Below, one piece after another: positions 12,226 to 24,233 of a stretch of 64,000 nucleotides of DNA. Made by a program: the position numbers and the translations under genes. Position 1 is the stretch's first letter. Each line of letters begins with the position of its first letter. The DNA comes from Ceratotherium simum simum. Taxonomy: Eukaryota; Chordata; Mammalia; Perissodactyla; Rhinocerotidae. The notes below the pieces were generated by a model, which saw only the letters and a list, made by a program, of their open reading frames with translations, made no database searches and had not been told where the DNA came from. The stretch is taken from NCBI RefSeq assembly GCF_000283155.1, contig NW_004454262.1:825229-889228 (forward strand). Direction: 5' to 3'.

Positions 12226-13101
12226 AAGGAAATCCGACAGCCCACAACAATCTTTATTTCACTCCTATTTTTAATAAAGTCGTGAGTAGCTGTGACAGAT
12301 GTTAGTGCTTGCCACCAACCCAAAATTATATAATGTGCTATGAAAGTAAAAACCTCTATGCAAAGTCCTTCCCACTCTCAGGTGGGATAAGAAGTAAGTC
12401 AAGGCATAAAACTTCTTAAGTACACCTTTGACCACCTGACAATGACCTCACTTAGAGAAGATATTTTGTTTCTCTAACCAAGCAACTTAACATGTAACTG
12501 GCCCCACCGTCTGTCCCTGTTTGTGAGGTTGGCTCCCTGGGACACTGACAGCAGGGAGCTATGTGAATTACCTCCATGTCACACGTGCTCAATAGCAACC
12601 TGAAGGCCTGACGGAGTTAATGCAACATCCATGTTGCCTGAGCTATTGGGTGCATGGAGGAAAAGAGGAGAGATGATTCGTACGGCATTCTATTTGGAGA
12701 AATGAAAATGCAAGATAGTTTGAAGTTTGCAAAAATGTAGGAAAATGATTTGGGGCCCGTTAGAGAAAAGGGGTTTGCATTTTTATCATATGCCCTTTTT
12801 GTTCCCTTTCTCTTCTTCTTCATTTCCTTGTTAGTGAAAATCCTGTGCTGGTGTCTTTTTCAGTTGTGCCCCACCCCAGCATACACACATGTGCACGTCT
12901 ACACTGACAGATTTCTAAAAGAGTTAATACTGTCCCAGCAAGGGCCCCTGGCCAAAACCTGACTGTAGCCTTCTTGGGTTTTCACTTCACAGTAGGACCT
13001 GTCACTTAGAGATGACTGAGGCACATGTTTCTCCTTCCTCAGACTTCTTTGCCCTAATAACCAACTCAGTCCTACACAAGTACTCATACATACTTGCTGT
13101 T
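12226..13101. other. Unique or unassigned intron between two EREs
   Basis: No recognisable repeat or gene. The stretch 12330-12600 could be an old LTR remnant but I cannot assign it. Confidence 0.5.
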
Positions 13102-13380
13102 AAGAAAGCACTTCTGGGGTCCAGCCCAGTGGCATAGCGGTTAAGTTTGAGCGCTCTGCTTTGGCGCCCCAGGGTTCTTGGGTTCGGATCCTGGGCGTGG
13201 ACCAACGCACTGCACCATTCATCAAGCCATGCTGTGGCGGCATCCCATATAAAGTAGAGGAAGATGGGCACGGATGTTAGCCCAGGGCCAATCTTCCTCA
13301 GCGAAAAAAAGGAGGATTGGCAATGGATGTTAGCTCAGAGCTAATCTTCCTCACAAAAAAGAAAGAAAGAAAGCACTCCT
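13102..13380 (+). mobile_element. ERE SINE, plus orientation
   Basis: It begins GGGGTCCAGCCCAGTGGCATAGCGG, continues through GGGTTCGGATCC (B-box-like) and ATCAAGCCATGCTGTGG, and ends with the paired AATCTTCCTCA tail and GAAA repeats. The target duplication is AAGAAAGCACTTCT at 13102-13115 versus AAGAAAGCACTCCT at 13367-13380, one mismatch. Confidence 0.92.
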
Positions 13381-13474
13381 GTACTTCTTACTCATCATGT
13401 TGCATGCCCATCGTTCCTCAGGCCCCCTTTTTCGCTGGATATCTCTTCTCTCCTGGTGTGGCTGGGATGCATGA

Positions 13475-13605
13475 TCTCAGTTTCCTCATCTGTTAAAAGG
13501 GATGACAGTAGTACCTTCTTCCTGGGTTCAACATGATTCTGGCCCTTAGACTCTTCTGGCATTCAACAAATGTCAGGCATCATCATCATTATTATTAGTT
13601 GGAAG
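13475..13605 (+). mobile_element. MIR SINE fragment, plus
   Basis: ATCTCAGTTTCCTCATCTGTTAAAAGGGATGACAGTAGTACC is the MIR 3' core, followed by decayed sequence to ATTATTATTAG. Confidence 0.75.
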
Positions 13606-14135
13606 AATGTAAGACAGTCGGGAAGAGAGGTATGTTCTGTCGTCATGTAACCCAGTAAAGCCAAGTCACTAAGGAGTTGAACCCAAGCCTTGTCCCTCAA
13701 CACCGATGTTCCCTGGTTGGCTTCCTGGCCTGTGAGAACAGTGGGCACAGTTTCCTGGTGCCCATATACACACGGTGAGGCATAATCCATTTGGAGAAAA
13801 AAGACTTGGTTTCCAGAAAGGTTCACGATGTCTTCGTTAAACCCCTGAGGACGTATCAGTCACACGGAAGGTCCTGGGGTAGAGTTCCCCAGTCACTCTT
13901 TGTAGGTGCGGGCAGCATCTAGAACACGTTCTCCTTCACAGGCTCTGCTGTCTTCCTTAGTGGCTTCATTTCCTGTTGTTTCCCTCAGGCTCATATGTCC
14001 TTGATCTCCAAGGCATTACACACTGGAGCTAGGTCCTAGGATGGCCACACCGTGCGTCTCACCACTACGTTCCTCAGGCTGGTGCACTGCCCATGGGGGG
14101 TCATCCTGATGGGCCCCTTTCAGTTGACCAAGTTT

Positions 14136-14165
14136 GTCTATAACACTGGCGATCGCGTTATAGAC
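14136..14165. repeat. Short inverted repeat around GCGATCGC
   Basis: GTCTATAAC at 14136-14144 and GTTATAGAC at 14157-14165 are exact reverse complements; the 12-base spacer ends in the 8-bp palindrome GCGATCGC (14149-14156). Confidence 0.85.
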
Positions 14166-14439
14166 TGTGCTCAAACCTGCAACCCTCATCCCCTGCTTCC
14201 TGTGCTCTTTTTCCTGGCCTAAGGAGTGTGAGCTGACAGAAGAGCAGAGTGGGGCGACCTGGCCCAGTAGAAACGGTGCCTAACCTCATGGAGACTTAGA
14301 GGTGCTCCAGAGCGATGCTGTGAGGTGCCGTGCCTCGTGCTCCTGACATTGGCTATGCCAGACACTTTCTACTTTCCTCAGGCCTCCCCTCCGCCTGTCC
14401 CTCCCTTAGAAAAGGAAAAGTCCCTGTAGTTGTCACTTC

Positions 14440-14830
14440 CATTCCATTCCTGGTGTCCAGTTCATGCTTGCACTATTGTAACGACCGTCAGGCTTTCTGT
14501 TCTTCAGTCTGTCCTTCAGGTTGCTGCCTTGTCAGTCTTCTCCAAATGCCCCCAGGAGCATGTTACTCTCCTGCTCGACGGCTGTGGCCCTGCATTGACA
14601 GCTCTGTCCACACCACTTGATCTGATCTTCAGCGGCCTGCCACTCGGCACCTGTGAGAACTCTCCACCTTAATCAGACTGTTCAGCTTGCTCTAGGTCTG
14701 CCCCATCGGGAGGCCCTCTGATCCCGGCGCTGTGCATGGATGCCCTGCCCTTTTGTGGGCCTCGGTCCAGTCTTACCCCTCCCAGAGCCTTTCCTGCAAG
14801 GCTTAGTTTGGAGAATAGCTGAGAGACCAC
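14440..14830 (+). mobile_element. Diverged L2 fragment
   Basis: CTTGCACTATTGTAACGACC, CAGTCTGTCCTTCAGG and TCCAAATGCCCCC keep the order of an L2 3' segment (the ATTACTGCAATAGCC and TCCAGTCTTGC region) but are heavily diverged. Assignment by resemblance only. Confidence 0.4.
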
Positions 14831-14929
14831 TCAAGTCGTTACTTACTCATTATTTATTTCTGCCAACCATGTCGTAAGTCCTCAGTAATCTTTAATACTC
14901 CTTATCCTACTATGACTAATAGCAATTAT

Positions 14930-15055
14930 AGAGGAAACCTGAGGCTTAGAGAAGATGAATAGCTTTCCAAAGTTTGCATGACTAGTGGAAGAGCTGAGAT
15001 TTGAACTCAAGTCTCATTGAGCCTGTGTTGAAGCCTGTGTTGTTCTGGCTCTCTG
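14930..15055 (-). mobile_element. MIR SINE fragment, minus
   Basis: GGAAACCTGAGGCTTAGAGAAG, TAGTGGAAGAGCTGAGATTTG and AACTCAAGTCTC are the reverse complement of the MIR core. Confidence 0.72.
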
Positions 15056-15305
15056 CCGTCCCCTCACTGCCCGTCGTGCTCGCTACCAGCCAGAACTGGG
15101 ATCTGTTTTGTGAGGAAAATGCCCTGGGTGTCCTGCTGTCCTCTAAATAAACATTCCCTGAATAGACTGACATCACACTTCAGGTACACATCTGTTAAAG
15201 GAAGCAAACCTGTCTGTGCTATCATTTATTCATTTAATTGCAACCCCCCTCCCTTCTGTCCATTATTTAAAGTTGGTAAATTGCTTACTATCTTTAAATA
15301 GTTTT

Positions 15306-15514
15306 TGGGGTGCTGGCCCGGTGGCATAGTGGCTAAGTTCACGTGCTCTGCTTTGGCAGCCTGGGATTTGTGGGTTCAAATCCCGGGCACAGACCTACAC
15401 ACCACTCATCAAGCCATGCTGCGGCAGCGTCCCACATACAAAATAGAGGAAGACTGGCACAGATGTTAGCCCAGGGCCAATCTTCCTCACCAAAAAAAAA
15501 AAAAGAAGAAGAAG
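15306..15514 (+). mobile_element. ERE SINE, plus orientation, single-tail form
   Basis: GGGGTGCTGGCCCGGTGGCATAGTGG, the GGGTTCAAATCCCGGGC box, ATCAAGCCATGCTGCGGCAG and one TTAGCCCAGGGCCAATCTTCCTC tail are followed by A13 and GAA repeats. I could not define a clean target duplication. Confidence 0.9.
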
Positions 15515-15599
15515 TTATGAGGTTTCATATAGAGCTGGGAGATATTTGAGTTCTGTCTAGCCTGAGTGGACAGACCTATTAACACTCAAGGCATTCAGT

Positions 15600-15720
15600 A
15601 CAGGCAGACCTTGGAGACATTGCAGGTTCCGTTCCAGACCATCACAATAAAATGAATATCGCAAGAAAGTGAGTCACACAAAGTTTTCAAAAAAATAATG
15701 ATTTTTTTGGTTATAGTTTT
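15600..15720 (+). mobile_element. Tigger-like (TcMar) DNA transposon fragment
   Basis: CAGACCTTGGAGACATTGC, GGTTCCGTTCCAGACCATC, CAATAAAATGAATATCGC and GTGAGTCACACAAA match the 5' terminal part of mammalian Tigger elements. The rest is absent or too diverged. Confidence 0.7.
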
Positions 15721-15839
15721 AATAACATCTTAAGATAATTGGCAACACTAGTGTTCACAAAACTCATGATTGGTTTTATGTTTTTGTAGATACCGTGAGG
15801 GCAAGCATTTCTGGCCTGGGTTTGTTCTGAATTCCTTGG

Positions 15840-16080
15840 TTTACTCTGGCTTTCTCTTCACATCTTGGCCTTTGCCTTCATGGGACTTAGCACAGTTTTG
15901 AATGCTGTCATTTTTTGTGTGCTGGATCAATGCCTGTCTCCCTCATTCGCCTGCTCACTGCACGAGGCCAAGGGCCATGTCTGTGCTGCTGAGGCTGTGT
16001 CCTGAGTGCCCAGCAAAGTGCCTGGCACAGGAGGTGTTTAATATTTGTTGAAGTTTGAATAAATGAATGAATGAATGAGT
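15840..16080 (+). mobile_element. L2 3' end fragment with (TGAA)n tail
   Basis: GGCCAAGGGCCATGTCTGTG, GAGTGCCCAGCAAAGTGCC, GGCACAGGAGGTGTTTAATA and TTTGTTGAA followed by AATGAATGAATGAATG match the L2 3' terminus. Confidence 0.7.
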
Positions 16081-17234
16081 GGGGATGCACCTTTATTCAG
16101 GTATCCTATGCAGGATTTGCTGAAAAGTTGGTTGTAAGAGGAATTTTTTTCTATCAAATTATACTATAAAACCAAAAATTTATTTATGTGGAGAACTTCC
16201 AATAAACTTTGGAAATATTTGAAGGAAGAATTAAGACAGAGGTTGGTTCCTCCCTCTTTTTGTTACATATATTTTTTTGTGAGATTCTTCCGCTTGCCAC
16301 TTGTTATTTCCTTGGCAATATCTGCAGCTACCTTCAAGCATCAAACTCAATTCTTGCTGTTCTAATGAAATGAGGCCTTGTGTAAGAAAGATATGCATAT
16401 TCCTTACATTTAATCCCATTAATAGGAAAGGAATACTTGGTTTCCTATAATAAAGCATCCAAAATAGGAATAGCCAGCGTCCTCTAACAAGATATTCTTA
16501 ATTTATTGTTTTCTTGGTTAATGTTCCTGCATGTCAAGGTGAAGTTACAATCTTTCTTTTTCAAGTGGCAAAGCTGCTATTCCCAATGACTGCTAGTTGT
16601 GCTGATTTTAGAGCACGGCATCTCATCTCCGATAAGCCATCTAGTTCCAGGATCTGGGGTTTATATCTTTATCAGAAGGCATCTCTTCATCTTATTTCCT
16701 GATTCTTCATTGTTCTGAAACCTCTCGTCCAATAGAGTCAGCGCTGGTTCCCGGAAACAGGTTTCTCTGGATAAAGCCCATTTCCGTGCTGCTGTGTTTT
16801 GTTCATTATTTTTACTGTCAGCTCAGAAAGCTCAGCTGAAAAATGCCACTGCCCCCTTGGTTTTTCTGTAGTCCTCTCCTTTTCTGATGTTGTGGCTTCA
16901 GATGCAGAACGTTATGCTGTTACTCATTGCAGTCTCGAGGCCACTCTCCTCCCGCAGCTCCCTGGTTTATATCAGCCAAAACATTAGCTCTGTCTCATTA
17001 CAGCCTGTGGGATTGGTGTGCTCCTTACATTTCCCGAGGTTCCAGACTTCCAGAAATTCTACTTTCCAAAACATGGGATTGCCTGTCTGTGAAAGCGAGG
17101 TTGTTCCTCCCTCGGCACTTAGCTGCTGTGCAGCCACTGTGATGAACCACAGATATGCTTGTGGACGCTGTCGGTTACCTTAGTTTTGTTGGAGGGGTGG
17201 GACTAAAAGCAAGGGGCTTTTATTTTGCTTAGAA
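16081..17234. other. Unique intron, nothing recognised
   Basis: Unrepeated sequence with overlapping ORFs up to 98 codons at 16887-17183 that show no domain. Confidence 0.55.
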
Positions 17235-17575
17235 AAGAAAACATTTGGGGGGCTATGATTAGGTATCTTCAAATATGTTAGGAGCCATCACAAGGAAAAG
17301 CAATTGGACTTAATGTAGGTGGTTCCAGAATCCGGAGCTGGGACTCACTGATGGGTAAAAGTTAAAGGAGGCAGACTTGCTAGTGTGGAGCGGGTAGGGG
17401 TTCTCGTACCCAGAGCAGTGTGAAAGGGCAGTGCATGGCTTCTTCAGACCCCAAGGTCTCAGACGCTGTGGTGGGTGGTGGGTACTGTGCAAGGGATTCT
17501 CACAAGGCAGGATTGCAGTAGATAAATAGATGACTCGTAAGATTCCTCCCAGCTCTGAAATCCCACAGTTTTATT
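17235..17575 (+). mobile_element. CR1/L3-type LINE fragment
   Basis: AGGAGCCATCACAAGG, AAGTTAAAGGAGGCAGACTTGC, GGGATTCTCACAAGG and finally GTAAGATTCCTCCCAGCTCTGAAATC resemble the 3' end of L3/CR1 LINEs. Assignment by resemblance. Confidence 0.45.
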
Positions 17576-18409
17576 ATACTAAGGTGAGCCACTTCGGGGC
17601 AGTTTCCTTTCTTTTCTTTTCTTTTTCGTGGAGCAGGGATTATGGATTCTTTTTGTGGTTCAAGCTAGAGAAGTCTTATGGACCATTTCCAAGCCTGTTG
17701 CTTTGAAATGTTCACTTTTAGTCAAGTTATGTTTGGGCACTGTTAGGGGGAGACAGGGTCTCTAAGTACAGTTGTGCAGGCTGTTCACTGCACAAAGGAT
17801 CCAGCTAAGAAGGCTGAACTTGAGCACATACTCTGCTTATCAAGCTCGAGGCCTACCCAGAGGAAGGGTCCAGCTTTCCAATTTGCAGAAAGACACCATC
17901 ATCTCACCAAGCCAGGTACCACAGAGGCTGGGTCTCCCTTGAGGAGGCATAGTTTTCCAATCTGTGTGCAGATACTGTCTATACAGCTGGTCATGACTTT
18001 AGAGAGAGGTATAACAGTTCTTCCTTTGTTCATCAGGATTGACAAAGTTAAGCCTAGACACACCTGTGACTTTTATTGGTGGCCTGTACTAAACACAGTG
18101 CTAACCATTGCCATTAACGGTGAGACGTTCCATTAAGCATCCAAACATTTTTGCCAACCCACCAAGCATTCAGGTTCTTGGAAGCATCTGGAGGATTTGC
18201 TGCATTGTTGCCTTCCCCTCTGGTCATTTGGCATTGTGTGGCCGTAGCCCTAGCCCCATGCATTCTCCTTCTGAGCCCAGGAATTCCTTTTGACTCTTCC
18301 ATTCACTGTCAACCCGTAGGGGACATCAGTTTGGTCAGAAAGCAGTTGAGGATTTATGAGCTCTGGGCGTGAAAAACCTCATGGACTCTCAGACTTACTC
18401 TGATCACAC

Positions 18410-18427
18410 TTGTGTGTGTGTGTGTGA
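18410..18427. repeat. Short (TG)n run
   Basis: About nine TG units, 30 bp before the ERE target site at 18460. Confidence 0.9.
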
Positions 18428-18459
18428 TAAGAACTGTCAGGAATCCAGCGCACTGTGGG

Positions 18460-18734
18460 CAAGACTGGTTATTTTTTTTGTGTGAGCAAGATCAGCCCTG
18501 TGCTAACATCTGATGCCCATCCTCCTCTTTTTGCTGAGGAAGACTGGCCCTGAGCTAACATCTGAGCCCATCTTCCTCTACTTTATATGTGGGACGCCGC
18601 CACAGCACAGCTTGACAACTGGTGCGTCAGTGCGCGCCCGGGATCTGAACCCACGAAACGCAGGCTGCCGAAGCAGAGTGCGTGCACTTAACCGCTATGC
18701 CACCGGGCCAGCCCCCCAAGACTGGTTATTTTTT
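18460..18734 (-). mobile_element. ERE SINE, minus orientation, with perfect 18-bp target-site duplication
   Basis: Poly-T, two tail modules (CTAACATCTG), CTTTATATGTGGGACGCCG and a terminal CACCGGGCCAGCCCC give a complete reverse ERE (body about 18478-18716). The duplication CAAGACTGGTTATTTTTT is perfect at 18460-18477 and 18717-18734. Confidence 0.93.
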
Positions 18735-21124
18735 AAAATAACAACAACAGTAAACAAAATGAAAACAAATCACCCCTTGGGTCGCTAATACAGAGCAGCG
18801 GTTCTTTGAACAGGCGTCCCGAGATGGGAAGTGTCCCCAGGGACGACTCCTCAAGGGTTCCTGTTTCTCCACCCTGGGCAGTTGTGACTGGCCCTCCCTC
18901 CTCTGGAATGCGCAGGAAATGAAGGCTCCACACCCACCCATTCACAGAAGCCCTGGAAGGGAGCCACCTTCCCTCCAAGTTCTCATGGGCCAGTCTGCTC
19001 TGTCCATGGCCCCTCCGCCTCCTGTCCCGACCCCACCCCCCAGCGCTGCTCTCAGGCTGCAACCAGTGAGGAGCTCAGGCTTCGCTTTGCCTGCCACCTC
19101 AGCCCTGTGACCATCGTACCGTGACCTGTTTCTTATGCCAAGCACACTCGGTCTCGTGGATTTAACACTCTGTGCTCGTGTGCAAGTTCCCTCCTGACCT
19201 GGTGCCACTGCTTTATAGCACCCTGATGCTTTTGCGTGTCATTTCTCTCTTTAGAACTCTTCGCTATTCCTTAATTACTACAAATTGGTAGTTCCCAGAT
19301 TTTTGGCAGTCAAGTTAAAGCAAAAAAACAAAAAAACAAAAATCCTGTGGGAGAGACCCACGTAGGGATGCCAAATCCTTATTTGTCCAAATAAGGATGT
19401 GAGACCTGGGTGATTTGGGATGCTGGAAATGTAAAACAATAAGAAAAACATCATCTGCTGTTGCCACCAGTTCAGAACAAAAAGGCTCTTTTCACACCGT
19501 GACGTAAGAAGAACACAGCATTGAGCAGAAACTTTCTTTAAAAAGGATAACTTCAGCGAGGTGAAACATTCAACAGTTTTATCCTAATTATTCTCATTTA
19601 GCTTCTATCATCCAACGTAATTATAGATTTCCAACTCTTATTTGGAGGCTACTGCTGCAAAGGATTCGAAAAGAATGACCTCTTCCTTTCAGCAGCAAAA
19701 CAAACTAAAGCCCACCAAGGAAGCCCACCGTACCTGGGCCAGAAGCCCCCGGATGCCTTGGCTGCCCCTCTCTGCTCAGGAGGCCATAAAACCTGCAGCG
19801 ACTGGGTCCTATTGCTCTGCTGCTGTGGCCTCAGTGGTGGCAGCTCGAGGGACACTGAGAGATTTAGGGATGCTGTGCAGCGTAGATGTCTGCCAGAGCT
19901 GGTGAGGGGGTGTGCGTGGGGGGTGGACCCTGAGGCCTTAGGCAGGAAACAGCCCAGTTCTGAGGGCCAGCCCACGTGCTCAGCCTCTGGACTTTTCTCT
20001 CTCAGAGAAGGTTCATCTACAGTTAGCAGTAGGGAAACCACAGCCTGTATGAAGAGAGTGCTTGCTGGACAGTGAGGCGAGCCTGCTCCATTGCAGAACA
20101 CACTAGAACTGCTGGGAGATGGAGGCCAAAGACACGTGCTTCTGCCGCCTGCCCAGCTGCTCCCCCCGCCCTGGCCTCATCTGGCTTTTAAACAATGGCT
20201 GAAAACCGAATGTCAAAAGGATCAGAGAAACCTTTAGGGACTAAAAGGAAGGCTCAGTGTGTAGGTATGTGCTGAGAAATTTGATTTCCCGGTGGGGCGT
20301 CTGGGCCCCTCGGATGAGCTGATGCACTTGGAGGTCAGCCCACACCTTGCTCATTAAAGCCGCTCTTGGGTGAGCGCGGCTGGGGAGATGCTCAGATGCG
20401 AGGAGGCAGGGCTTCCTCTTGGCTTGAGGAAACGTCCTTTCCATTCGGCAGATGTGTGTGGAGCGCTGGTGAGTCCCGGGGCTGGCACTGGGCGGGCCCA
20501 CGAGAGGGGTTCCAGCTTGCGGACTCTGCCATTTGCTTGGTGAAGAGGAACTAAAGAATGCTGCTCCTTAATTCAAACATTTCCTGAAAAGATTTTCTAT
20601 CATCCGTAATTTGCTTAAGTGCATATTATTTTCTTTTTCATCTTTCCCTGATTTTCTCCCCACCCCGATGTCCTTCCTTCTCCTTCTTTTCAGCTTCTCA
20701 CTTTTCTGTCTCTTTGCCAATGCGTTTTTTTTTCATCGAGTTTTGCTTTCATGTAGAGTACTTTTTGTACACATTTGAAACTAAAATTTGAAACGAGACT
20801 CTTTCTGAAAAACAGTTTGGGGGATAAAGTCATAATCCAGTTCCGCATGTAGATAAAAAATATGAAGCAGAAAAAAGAAACAACCATTTAGAGCCTGATT
20901 ATCAATCTGCTTAAAGGCCAATTGAGAGTGCTCCCCTGAATTTGCCCACCTGAGTTTGGGGTGCATAGGTGGCTGACACAGGCCAGACTAGGAGTTGGAA
21001 ACACATCGTTTGCAGCTTGGCTCTGAAAGACCTGGGGTAAGTTATTTATCCTGCCCAAACCTGTAAAAAGAAGACAGAATTTCATAGTATATTTCTTTGG
21101 ATAAGTCCAGATAAAGTTCCTGGC
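18735..21124. other. Unique intron, nothing recognised
   Basis: GC-richer section at 18900-20100 supports ORFs up to 150 codons on both strands without recognisable products. An (A)nC run is at 19319-19342. Confidence 0.5.
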
Positions 21125-21493
21125 TGTCTTAGTAATTTCAGGCTGCTATGAAAAATTTACCATAGACTGAGTAGCTTATAAACAACAAAAATTTATTTCT
21201 CACAGTTCTGGAGGCTGTGAAGTCCATGATCAGGACGCTGGTAGATTTGGTGTCTGGTGAGGGCCCACTTCTTGCTTTGTAGACGATTGTCTTTCCACTG
21301 CGTCCTCACACGGCGGAAACAAAAGGCTAGCTAGCTCTCTGTCCTCTTCTTATGAGGGCACTAATCCCATTCATCAGGGCTCTACCCTTCTGATATAATT
21401 ACCTCCCAAAGGCTCTGCCTTCTAATACCATCACAACATATGAAGGGTTCCAACATATGAATTTTGGGGGGACACAAACATTCATTCCATAAC
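21125..21493 (-). mobile_element. MaLR (MLT1-like) solo LTR, minus orientation
   Basis: AATTTATTTCTCACAGTTCT, GGTGTCTGGTGAGGGCCC, CACTAATCCCATTCATCAGG and CATATGAATTTTGGGGGGAC are the reverse complement of the ERVL-MaLR LTR pattern. Subfamily not resolved. A mammal-wide old insertion with no coding content. Confidence 0.82.
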
Positions 21494-21654
21494 CTTTGCA
21501 ATATCTTGGAACTTTAAATGTTTCCCTGAATCTGTCCATCTGTAAACATTTGGAAGTCAGCAATGTGAACCTCAGAAATGTGTGTTTGTTAAATGATTAT
21601 ATCATAATTTCACACCTATGACACATAGTAATCTCGGGTTGGCTCATTAATTCA

Positions 21655-21850
21655 GTCAATATTTGGAAATGCCTACTATGTGCTAGAGTCCCTACTGGGT
21701 TACAGGATTCAGAGGTTAGGAAGACATTTTTCCTGCTCTGTCTCTGTACCCACTGAGAAAATGGGAAGTAAGCAAGGCAAGAACCGATATGTGAGTAAAA
21801 CTGGAGAGTGGGGAGGTAAGGGCAAGGATCACAGAGCAGGGGACAGTTTG
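21655..21850 (+). mobile_element. L2-type fragment
   Basis: TCAATATTTGGAAATGCCTACTATGTGCTAGAGTCCCTACTGGG and GACATTTTTCCTGCTCTG resemble the widespread TGAGCACCTACTATGTGCCAGG repeat. Confidence 0.6.
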
Positions 21851-22281
21851 GTTGGGTATTGAAGGATGTTGGGTCCCGAGTATCCCTAGGTAAGTTTCAT
21901 GTGATGCCTTCTTACCTTTTCTAACATCAGGCTTTGATTTGGATGTAATATTGTCTCCAAGAACTTGTTCAAGATTTTACTGAGTAGGACAGATTCTTAA
22001 CTATTGGCCTGGCAGGCACCATTTTACTACAGAATGCTTTTATCCTCTACAAGTAGAGGTAATAAACATCCTCATATGCATGGCATACTGAGTCCTCACA
22101 GATACTGTAGTGAACCAAAAAAAAAATATATGCATAGTAAATACTAACAAGTCAGTCAGCCACTTACCTGACACACCTTCCTAGAGCAAGCATGTCTGTC
22201 ATCATTGGCAGCATCATCATTACTATTATCTTTTTATTAGCTTTGCTATTGTTTATGGTTAATGGTAGTGCCTTATCAAAT

Positions 22282-22595
22282 TGTGCTGCTTTTTTTTTTG
22301 TGAGGAAGATCAGCCCTGAGCTAACATCCATGCCAATCCTCCTCTTTTTGCTGAGGAAGACCAGCTCTGAGCTAACACCTATTGCCAATCCTCCTCCTTT
22401 TTTTCCCCCAAAGCCCCAGTAGATAGTTGTATGTCATAGCTGCACATCCTTCTAGTTGCTGTATGTGGGACGCGGCCTCAGCATGGCCGGAGAAGCGGTG
22501 TGTCGGTGCGCGCCCGGGATCCGACCCCAGGCTGCCAGTAGCGGAGTGCGCGCACTTAACTGCTAAGCCACGGGGCCGGCCCATGTGGTGCTTTT
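22282..22595 (-). mobile_element. ERE SINE, minus orientation, long composite form
   Basis: As well as the two GAGGAAGA..TAACA tail modules, this copy carries the CCCCAGTAGATAGTTGTATG / CTAGTTGCTGTATGTGGGACG segment between tail and head, then the head ending CACGGGGCCGGCCC. The likely target duplication is TGTGCTGCTTTT at 22282-22293 versus TGTGGTGCTTTT at 22584-22595. It is the same long form as the copy at 50628. Confidence 0.9.
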
Positions 22596-22654
22596 ATTTC
22601 TACTTTTTCAGAATCTTTTCACATTTCATTTTATCTTTGAAGAGGCAAACTGAG

Positions 22655-22815
22655 GTCCCACCCTGACTACTGCATATCCTTGGACAAGTCATTTAACCTC
22701 TTGTGGCTCAGTGTCTGAAGTTGAAAACTGAGGATCCAAATATCCAATTTATTGGAATGTTAAAAGGATCCAATGAGACAGTGAATGCAGCGCACTTAGC
22801 ACAGTGCATGGCCAA
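22655..22815 (+). mobile_element. MIR SINE fragment, plus
   Basis: ATATCCTTGGACAAGTCATTTAACC, TGTGGCTCAGTGTC, AGGATCCAATGAGACAGTGAATGC and CTTAGCACAGTGCATGG follow MIR in order. Confidence 0.78.
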
Positions 22816-23039
22816 AGAGGAACAGATGAAAAAAATGGGGTCACAGAGAGGTTTGCCAGTTTTCTTGGGTCACATGGAGCTACGATCAGAACTTGGATCA
22901 AAGGCACAGCTTTTGGCTCCTAGCCTCACTTCCTTTTTAATAGGATACATTTGATCTTTGAATCATTTTACTAAATAAATTGGAGATTAGATAAGAAGTT
23001 CAGCTATTTATGGCACTGTGTGGTTTTACAGATATGTCT

Positions 23040-23529
23040 ACATGTTTTTGTTTCTCCCGCCTCAAAAGGTGGGGCTTAATTCCTCTTCCTTAAGTAGGGG
23101 TGGGACTTAATGACAGTTCTAGCGAATAGAGTACTGCAGACGTGAGGGGATGTCACTTCTGAAATGAGGTGATAAAAGGACTGCAGCCTCCGTCGTAGGT
23201 GGCTCTCTTAGACTCCTCACTCTGGGGGCAGACAGCTGCCCTGTCACGTGGTCACTTAGGAGCCTACAGAGAGACCCACGGGGAGCAGCTCAGCTCGCCG
23301 GCAGCCCCACAGGGGAGCTGGGAAGCACGTCCTCCCCAGTCAGGCCTTGAGATGACCATGGCCCTGGCTGACAGCTTGACTGCAACCTCATGAGAAACCG
23401 TGGGCCCAAACCACCCGCTGACTGCTCCCGTATTCCTTACCCACAGAAACTGTGAGATAATAGGGGTTTGTTGTTTTACGCTGGTAACCGTGAGGTAATT
23501 TGTGATGCAGTGGTGGGTAACTAATGCAG
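23040..23529 (+). mobile_element. MaLR/ERVL-type solo LTR, plus orientation
   Basis: GGTGGCTCTCTTAGACTCCTCACTCTGG, CTTGACTGCAACCTCATGAG, CAGAAACTGTGAGATAATA and the final GGGTAACTAATGCA match the common old mammalian LTR ending ...GATAACTAATACA. The 5' limit is uncertain. Confidence 0.75.
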
Positions 23530-23985
23530 GGTCTGATCTGCAGAACGGAGTTTAAAGCCTTTTGATCTTTGAGTCTGATGCGTGTTGTAATGTGCCTCAG
23601 TTAAGCATCCCTGTGCTGGTACGGTTGGTCACTGAGACAGCATCCCCATGTACACATATTCAGTGGGGTTTTTAGGACGAAGCTTTCAAAAGATCCTGCT
23701 TGACTTCAGGGCAGGCCAGAGCAGGATGGCTCCATTCCTGCAGTTCAGATCCTTCGATAATTCTCTTCCTAAGCAGAAATGTTTAGAATCAGAGACAACC
23801 TAATCCCAGGCGTAGGAAGAGCATTTGGGGTTACCTGACTCGGAGCCTGCCTTCAACCAGGTAAGGTACTCCCCTGACTTCACCGAGAGGCTCTGAAGTG
23901 ACTCGCGCAGGCTGCTGCAGCTGGTCAGCGGCTGGGCTGTGTAGTTTCTTCTCGCATCAGCCAGGGTGATGTGATTATAAGCATC

Positions 23986-24233
23986 AAAAACTGATTCCGG
24001 CGAGCTGGCCTGCTGGCGTAGTGGTCGGGTTCGTGAGTTTGGATCCCAGTTTGGACCTACATGCCGCTCATCAAGCCATACTGTGGCGAAGACCCACAGA
24101 CAAAATAGAGGAAGATTGGCACAGATATTACCTCAGCGACAATCTTCCTCAAGCAAAGAGAGGGAGATGGGCAATAGATGTTAGCTCAGGACCAATCTTC
24201 CTCACCAAAAGAAAACAAAAAAAACACTGATTC
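23986..24233 (+). mobile_element. ERE SINE, plus orientation, with internal deletion in the head
   Basis: GAGCTGGCCTGCTGGCGTAGTGG leads almost directly into GTTTGGATCCCAG. About 20-25 bp present in other copies is missing between the A- and B-box-like parts. The ATCAAGCCATACTGTGG core and two AATCTTCCTCA tails follow. An imperfect duplication, AAAAACTGATTC / AAAACACTGATTC, flanks it. Confidence 0.88.

Noticed and set aside
17461..17482. TGGGTGGTG, a near GLI site
   Set aside because: One mismatch to the 9-mer in a simple GGTGG-rich stretch inside a probable CR1/L3 fragment; expected by chance.
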